Positions 57,573 to 64,000 of a stretch of 64,000 nucleotides of DNA are shown piece after piece. Where the stretch lies: NCBI RefSeq assembly GCF_004193775.1, contig NC_041021.1:13287198-13351197 (forward strand), written 5' to 3'. The first letter of the stretch is position 1, and every line of letters begins with the position of its first letter. This stretch comes from Glycine soja (taxonomy: Eukaryota > Streptophyta > Magnoliopsida > Fabales > Fabaceae). A program made the position numbers and the translations under genes. The notes below the pieces were generated by a model. That model did no database searches and was not told the origin of the DNA. It saw only the letters and a list, made by a program, of their open reading frames with translations.

Positions 57573-59070
57573 TAATTCGTAAAGTTTCGCAACATTCCAG
57601 AAAGAAAATAGGTGTCGTTACGAAATCCATAAAGTTCTGTAACGTTTCGGAAAGGAATCAACAAAAAAACACAAAGGGGGTGTATTTAGTGAAAATGGGG
57701 TGCAAATAGCAACCAGGCCCACTTTGGCCTTCCTGAGGGTTCCTAAAGAAGGAGGTGCCTTCTGGTGGAAGCAACCCTGATTGCCTGGGCGAGCTGGGCG
57801 GCAACCACCTCCCTTTTTTCTCCTAAAAATAAGGGAAAGAAGGTAGAGCCAATTGTTCAGCCCTTCTGGTATTTGAGGATTCTCTCGAAATTAGTGAGAA
57901 AAATTGTTTTCGTGAAAAAAATTCAAGCTAAGGCGCTTTCTTAATGCTTATGAGACGTTTCCATAAGCGATTTCGTGGAGATTCTTCACTGTTCTTCATC
58001 GTTCTTCGTTTGTTCTTCGGTCTTCAACCGGTAAGTTTTCGAAATCGAATCTTTCAATTCATTCTATGCACCCTTAGTGGTCCCTACTTGTTTTGCGTAC
58101 TTTTATTTTCATTTCGTTTGTTTTCCGTACCCCCTTTTAACATGCTTTAACCGTTTATTTAAGCCATTTTCTTACCTAATAAATGATAAAATGAATTTCA
58201 ACCGATCATTTGCGTTTTAATCTTGTTTAATCACTGTTAAAACAAAATCTATTTGATCGTTCACACTGTAACCTCAGTTAAACCATAAAAAGCAAAATAA
58301 TAATAAAATAATCAAAATATCTTTGAATAAAAGAATCAAAAAAATCAACCGGATGTTTTTTCTTTGGAAGTTTCCTTGAATGAATTGACTAATAACCAAA
58401 GTGAAACTAAGGCTAAAATCAACTCACAAATCAAGCTTTGTCCGTAAAAATCACTAAAACCTATTTTAAGGTCCAACGCCTTAAGCGATCCTCTTTGCTT
58501 TTATCAGTTAATATGGACCGTTCAAAAGCATAAAATCAACCCATAACTTTACCGCTTTTGAAAGAACTACGTAGGTCTGATTTCCTCATCGCAATTGAGG
58601 ATACGTATGAGCAAAAGCCCCGTTTTTGTTGACCACCCCAAGAGATTGTTAATGGTCCAACGCCTTAACGTTTCTCTCCTTTCAAAAACCAAGAGATCGT
58701 TAATGGTCCAATGCCTTAACGTTTCTCTCCTTCCAAAACCAAGAGATCGTTAATGGTCCAACGCCTTAACGTTTCTCTCCTTTCCAAAAATCAAAAGATC
58801 ATTTAATGGTCCAACGCCTTGAACGACTTTTGTTCGGTTAAAATCGATCTTGCGGAAAAAGATCAAAACAACTTAACCAACGTTTAGTTTTAAAAGAACT
58901 ACGTAGGTCTGATTTCCTCATCGCAATTGAGGATACGTAGGAGCGAGGGAAACACCCTTGTCGACCACAAAAAGATAAAAAAATACAAAAGGCATAAAAA
59001 GACATAAAAACGTAAAAAAGGGAAAATAAAACTGATCGAGGCCGTACTCGAATCAAATAAACATTAAAAA
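57573..59070 (+). mobile_element. 3' LTR of element E, right piece (truncated by G)
   Basis: Resumes the LTR begun at 44988. The promoter hairpins are eroded (GATTGCCTGGGCGAGC) and the TATA region reads CCTAAAAATAAGGG. GTAAGT is at 58031-58036. A block of about 55 bp around GGTCCAACGCCTTAACG is repeated about four times (58640-58830). Two CTACGTA modules flank it (58563-58640, 58895-58975). Athila-type element G begins at 59071. Confidence 0.85.
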
Positions 59071-60160
59071 TGCAGTATCTAGGAAGTGATCCTAGGTCCT
59101 CTCCCAACGAGCAATGATCAACCAAACGTTCATAACAGATAGTAATAAAACAATAACGAATTGGGGGGGGGGGTTGTTTGTTTTTTGTAAAGTAAACAGG
59201 AAGTAAATTTGAATTAGAAAATATCAGAATTAAAACACGTTGTTTCCCCTTGATTCACAAGTAAGTCTCTTATCCTAGGTTACGAGAATTTATCCTTAAT
59301 CAGTTCAACAAATTAATCAAACTCTAAATTAAATTACTAAGCGAAATTTAACATAAGGCATTCATTATGTAATTAAGCAATACATACACCAATTAATCAT
59401 GAACAAACTTATCATTAAGCATGAACGTAAATTAAGCGCAGAGACAATTAATCAAGCACTAAGCATGCATGGATTAATAGCAACAAATATAGAGTAATTG
59501 GTGAAGAGGAAAAACTGAATAGAATTCAATTGTAATAATGAAACCTCAAAGAGAGTTGTGCTTGATCCTCAAGAGAAAACAACACTGCAGACTTAGCCTT
59601 CCATTAATCAGTAGAAACGAAATTGTAGATTGAAGCAGAAAACGAAATTTTATTGCTACGTGAATAGTAAAAACTGGAATTGCAAAACCTAAAATTTTTC
59701 TTTGTCCCTAAAACAAAAAAGAGAGAGGGAGAGAGAGAGGGAGCCTAAAACTAGAACCTTGGTGTTGTTATATAGTTTTAAGCCCCAAAGCTTACAAATC
59801 TGTTTTAAGTCCAAGCCCATAAATAAAATAAAATCTAGATAAGATAAGATAAAATCAAGATGAAATAATATCTAGATGAAATAAAATCTAGATAAGATAA
59901 GATAAGATAAGATCTAGATGAAATAATATCTAGATGAGATAAAATCTAGATAAGATAAGATTTGGTAGAATAAAATTGTCTGCTCTCTTTAAGTCCAAGC
60001 CCAATTACTTATAATTCTCCTAAAATTAAATTAAAAACACAAAATTAATCCAGTAGGCCCAAATGATAAAACTGCATAATTAATTTGACAATTAAGGCTA
60101 ATTAGTAATTAAAATGGTGACAAAAAGGGTTAAGAAATAGGAGAAAATGATGACACATCA
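59071..60160 (-). mobile_element. 3' LTR of element G
   Basis: Minus strand starts TGATGTGTCATCA (60160) and ends GATACTGCA (59071), 1090 bp. Repeated ATCTAGAT palindromes separated by (A)GATAAG units occupy about 59830-59960. A G-run (59162-59173 on plus) lies near the end. Confidence 0.75.
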
Positions 60161-60176
60161 AATCCCCTCACACTTA
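60161..60176 (-). other. Polypurine tract of element G
   Basis: Minus strand AAGTGTGAGGGGATT directly before the LTR start. Confidence 0.7.
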
Positions 60177-61691
60177 GCCTTTTGCACTCCTGTGCAAAAT
60201 AAAAAAAAATGGTGACAAAAAGGGTAACATATTTCTCAATGAATCTCAAGGGACAAATCCAGAGACATTAAAGAGAAACAAACAGACACAACAAGAATTA
60301 CATATTTCTCAATGAATCTCAAGGAATGAAAAGAATAGGTAACATGCAACACGTAAAGAGTTAAAGAGTGAAGGCCGTCATGAAAATCATCCAAGCATCT
60401 CAAACATAGTAAGATAGTAAATCAGCTCAAGAATGAAAAGTGATAAAGCCTCACAAGATATGCACTCTATCTCTCAAGTGTCTAGGCTACTATTTACTCT
60501 CAAAGCACCCATGAAAACAAACACCACATAGACTTGACAAGACTCTAAAATTGACAACCACATCACGAGCACATGCACATGAGGATCAAAAGGTCTTTTA
60601 AGGTTGTAATGGGGCCAAGGACAAGATAGATGAAAGTATGGGATGGTTGCTAAAACCCAAAGGAATAGAGGAGCATTGGGGAATAAGTGGGAAGTAAGAA
60701 AAGTAGTAAACCCCAAAACCAAAATTACAAATTAAGCTTTAAAAAGTAACCGAAACAAAATCAACCAAGTCCTCAAACCAATTCAAGTCTTCAAACCAAT
60801 ACCTCATTTATTCAACCTCGTTTTTTTCTATTTTTTTTTTATTTTTTTTGAACGTGAACAGTAGCAATTGAAAGCATTTTAAAAATAAAGCAACAATTAG
60901 GCAATATATGTATATACATCAAGCATGGCCAACAAAAACATATCATCCAATGAAACATACCTCCCCTTCACACTTATTCCCAAAACAATTCCAAAGCTCC
61001 AAAATTCCTTAAGGGTAGGGTGAGATCATGGTTTTTCACTTAAGACTTGTAATGAGCTTCAAAACAAATAAAGGGGAACATAGGCTCAAAGGGGCTATCA
61101 AAGGAATTAATTCAAGGTAGGCTCATTTGGCTAGAGGCTTATAAGAACAAAATGCCTAAATCATCTCCCAACATGCATGGGAAGCAAGAAGTATCAACAA
61201 GAGTAAAGTCAAGGCTATTGTGCAAGCAATCAACGGGGCAAAACACACAGAATAAAATAGATGATGATGGCTCAAATTCTCACCAAGGGTAAATCTATCA
61301 CTTTCAATTCGAACTTTCAAAACTAACTTGACATGTAGAGAAAAACAAGGATTTCAATTAACAAAATGCCAAGAAAATCCTATTTCAAAAACAATTACCC
61401 ATTACCTGTACATAACCTATAATTCTAAGAGAAACATGCAATGTTGTACACAAAACATAAAACCAAAATAACCAAAATAAACCTAGAAAGCCTAAAAAAA
61501 ATTAAACTAGAAAACCTAATAAAATTAAACTAGCATACCCAACAAAATTAAAGAACAATCTTCTCCCCCCCCCCCCCCACACTTAAACAACACATTGTCC
61601 TCAATGTAGCACAATCAATAAAGAACAATCAATAAATTTGGACAAGTGCAATAAAAGTAAAGAAGGAGACAGAAAAAGAAAACTTCCTAAG
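60177..61691 (-). other. Element G non-coding region between pol and PPT
   Basis: AT-rich. The minus-strand tract 'aagtgtgggggggggg' (about 61565-61585) is a second PPT-like run, as known after pol in Athila elements. No accessory ORF is recognised; 60474-60722 has no domain. Confidence 0.65.
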
Positions 61692-64000
61692 TCATGGTGG
61701 AAGAGAAGTAGGGTGAAGTAAGGAGGTCTCCTCCACCACTACATCCACTAAGGAGGGATTTGTGAGGAATGGTTTCAGCCGGTGTCCATTGACCTTGAAG
61801 CCCTTATCTGTGGATTCACTTTTGATCTCAACTGTACCATAAGGAAAAACATCAGTCACCACAAAAGGACCAATCCACTTTGACCTCAACTTACCACTCA
61901 CGAGTCCGAGCCTAGAGTTATACAATAAAAATTTTTGTCCAACCATGAAGTCCTTCTTAGCTATCAAACTATCATGGAACTTCTTAGTCTTCTCCTTGTA
62001 GAATTTGGAATTCTCATAGGCTTATAAACCAATTTAATCTAGCTCACTTAGTTGCAACTTCCTTTCCTCTCTGGCCTGATCAATAGAGAAGTTGCAGGTC
62101 TTTATAGCCCAGTAGGCTTTGTGCTCTATCTCTATAGGAAGATGACATGCCATGCCAAAGACAACCTGATAAGGAGACATTCCTATGGGTGCTTTGTAGG
62201 CAGTCCTATGCGCCCAAAGAGCATCATCCAACCTAGTGCTCCAATCCTTTATGTTCGGCTGCATAATCTTCTCCAAGATCCTTTTTATCTCCCTGTTTGA
62301 AATCTCAGCCTGCCCATTAGTTTGGGGGTGGTATGGTGTGGAAATTCTGTGCACGACCCCATACTTTTTTAGCAAGGCATACATGGATCTGTTACAAAAA
62401 TGGGTGCCTTGATCACTAACGATGGCTCTAGGGACTCCAAACCTGCAAAACAGATTAGATCTAACAAAATCTACAACAACCTTAGCATCGTTAGTTCTGG
62501 TGGGTTTGGCTTCCACCCATTTTGAGACATAATTAACAACAAGGAGAATATAAACAAAACCAAAAGAGATAGGGAAAGGCCCCATAAAATCTATACCCCA
62601 GACATCAAACACCTCACAGAATAACATGGGTTGTTGAGGCATTTGCTGTCTCCATGAAGGTGAGCCGCCTGCTCTCTGACAAGGCTCACAAGTGCTACAT
62701 ATTCTCCACGCATCCTTGAAGATGGTGGGCCAATAGAGACCGCAGTCAAGCACCTTGCGCGCTGTTCTCTGTATGCCAAGATGACCACCTGGTGTGGAAG
62801 AATGATAGAATTGTAGGACCGAGTCAATCTCATGGTCTGGAATGCATCTCCTAATAACCTGGTCACTGCATAACTTCCATAAATAGGGGTCATCTCAAAT
62901 ATACTGCTTAGCATCGCTCTTAATTTTATCATTTTGAGCTTTAGATGCTAAGGGAGGAAAAACAGAAGCAACTAGATAATTCACAATATTAGCAAACCAA
63001 TGAGTGGGGAAGGAATCAAAAATACTATACAGAATGTACAAATGGTCATCTGGAAAAACATCTCAAATGGGTGAGTCCTTAGACACACGCTAAATCCTAC
63101 TCAGATGGTCAGCCGTAAGGTTCTGTGCACCACTCCGATCATGGATCTCCAAATCAAACTCTTGGAGCCAAAGCATCCACTGATCAATCTAGGCTTTGAT
63201 TCAGCCTTCTTCAATAGGTACTTCAGAGCTGCATGGTCAGTATAAACAATGACACGAGTACCAAGCAAATATGAATGAAATTTTTCAAGAGCGAAAACTA
63301 TTGCTAATAGCTCCTTCTCTGTGGTAGTGTAATTTGCTTGAGTAGCATCCAAAGTTTTGGAGGCGTAGTAGATCACCTGAGGCAACTTATCAATTTTTTG
63401 AGCAAGGACAACCCCCAATACGTAATTGGATGCATTGCACATTAGCTCAAATGGGGCTGTCCAATCAGGTGCCTGAATGATAGGGGTGGTAGTCACCACA
63501 CGCTTGAGGCAATCAAAAGCCTCTTTGCACTGGTCATCAAAATCAAACTCCACCTCCTTTTGCAGCAGATTGGATAATGGAAGGGCCACATTGCTAAAAT
63601 CCTTGATAAAGTGCCTATAAAACCCTGCCAAGCGCTCAAGCATTTGATCAATGAATGGCAGGGGAAAATGATCTTTTCTGGTTACCTGGTTTAGCCTCCT
63701 ATAATCATTGTAGACTCGCCACCTGTTCTGCACTCTTGTGGGAATAAGCTCATCCTTTTCATTCTTGATCACTGTGAGGCCTATCTTCTTAGAAACCACA
63801 TGGACTGGACTCACCCACTGGCTGTCAGAAATGGGGTAGATGATTCCAGCTTGTAAGAGCTTGGTCACTTCTTTTTTCACCACATCTAGAATGACGGGGT
63901 TAAGTCGCCACTGTGGCTGCCTCATTGGCTTAGCTTCATCCTCTAAAAGTATCCTATGCGTGCAGGTAGATGGGCTAATACCAGGAATGTCTACTAAAGT
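61692..64000 (-). pseudogene. pol: pol of Athila-type element G: RT/RNase H and integrase
   Basis: Minus strand from the window edge: RT N-terminus ([35 protein letters not shown]). An in-frame deletion near 63624 joins it straight to [20 protein letters not shown], so the RT palm with its catalytic aspartates is missing. RNase H follows ([30 protein letters not shown]). A frameshift lies near 63190, before [13 protein letters not shown]. Integrase has the HHCC finger (about 62830-62660), [18 protein letters not shown] and the [12 protein letters not shown] glutamate, and ends [10 protein letters not shown] (about 61770). Stops occur near 62893 and at 62034 and just below. The protein cannot work. 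Confidence 0.9.

Larger units (their letters stand above)
59071..64000 (-). mobile_element. Athila-type Ty3 element G (3' part)
   Basis: On the minus strand: pol (from beyond 64000 to 61692), non-coding region, PPT, 3' LTR ending ...TAGATACTGCA at 59071. It is inserted in the LTR of E. The flank AAAAA (59066-59070) would be the TSD; the partner is outside the window. Confidence 0.88.

Noticed and set aside
57340..57664. Conserved small ORFs in LTR ends (similar ones at 16015-16285 and 46624-46824)
   Set aside because: They recur because the LTRs are homologous; frames start and stop at different places and overlap on both strands.
59162..59173. G-run as a possible PPT of a separate element
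   Set aside because: It lies inside the LTR of G, with no LTR start next to it.

Overview
This window is plant heterochromatin, most likely from a legume and probably Glycine (soybean or wild soybean). The genus is recalled from the element families: Ogre/Tat-type Ty3 elements with TGTCATACCC LTR starts, LTRs rich in the TAATCGATTA palindrome, and an Athila-type Ty3 element. No intact host gene is visible. Almost everything is nested transposable elements, mostly decayed, plus exon fragments of several host genes carried in or beside a CACTA DNA transposon.

Layout, left to right. (1) 1-3550 is the 3' end of a plus-strand Ogre/Tat element A: a 63/64-bp tandem array, polypurine tract (PPT) and 3' LTR. 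A sits inside the 3' array of a minus-strand element B (3551-17669). B has a 5' LTR, a tRNA-Arg-type primer binding site (PBS), a decayed gag, no pol, a decayed accessory ORF and a 116-bp array. A Copia-like solo LTR (11244-12284, 5-bp TSD) interrupts it. B in turn sits in the gag of a related plus-strand element C (17670-21463), which carries an array of about 84 copies of a 24-bp unit. (2) 21464-27314 is a pol-less Copia-like element D (tRNA-Met PBS, zinc-knuckle gag, accessory ORF). (3) 27315-33416 holds two inverted LTR pieces around about 4 kb of AT-rich DNA. (4) 33417-41291 is a CACTA transposon carrying exons of an ELMO-domain gene, a COX5b gene, a PHD-finger gene and one unidentified exon. 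WRKY and isoamylase fragments lie just outside it (41531-42562). (5) 42563-59070 is the 3' end of Ogre/Tat element E (63-bp-type array, PPT, LTR). Its LTR is split by a 12.3-kb Ogre/Tat element F (45233-57567, TSD TTGCG). F keeps RT, two RNase H domains and integrase, plus an accessory ORF behind what looks like its own promoter and 5' UTR intron. (6) 59071-64000 is the 3' part of a minus-strand Athila-type element G that landed in E's LTR.

The most unusual signal is structural. Every tandem array belonging to the Ogre/Tat elements is built from short inverted repeats whose two arms change together between units: GTCATC/GATGAC versus GTCAAC/GTTGAC, GCGGA/TCCGC versus GCAGA/TCTGC, GAGGAC/GTCCTC versus GAGGGC/GCCCTC, GCGAA/TTCGC versus CATGAA/TTCATG. 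Primary sequences differ between arrays while the hairpin-per-module design is kept. Similar hairpins stand upstream of the LTR TATA boxes, in U3 and U5, and before the accessory-ORF promoter. This looks like selection or a copying process acting on RNA or cruciform structure. I know of the general observation that Tat/Ogre 3' UTRs are hypervariable and seed satellites, but not of a description of covarying hairpin arrays.

All readings were made by eye from the sequence. Boundaries marked by TSDs or TG...CA ends are firm to the base; other boundaries are approximate.
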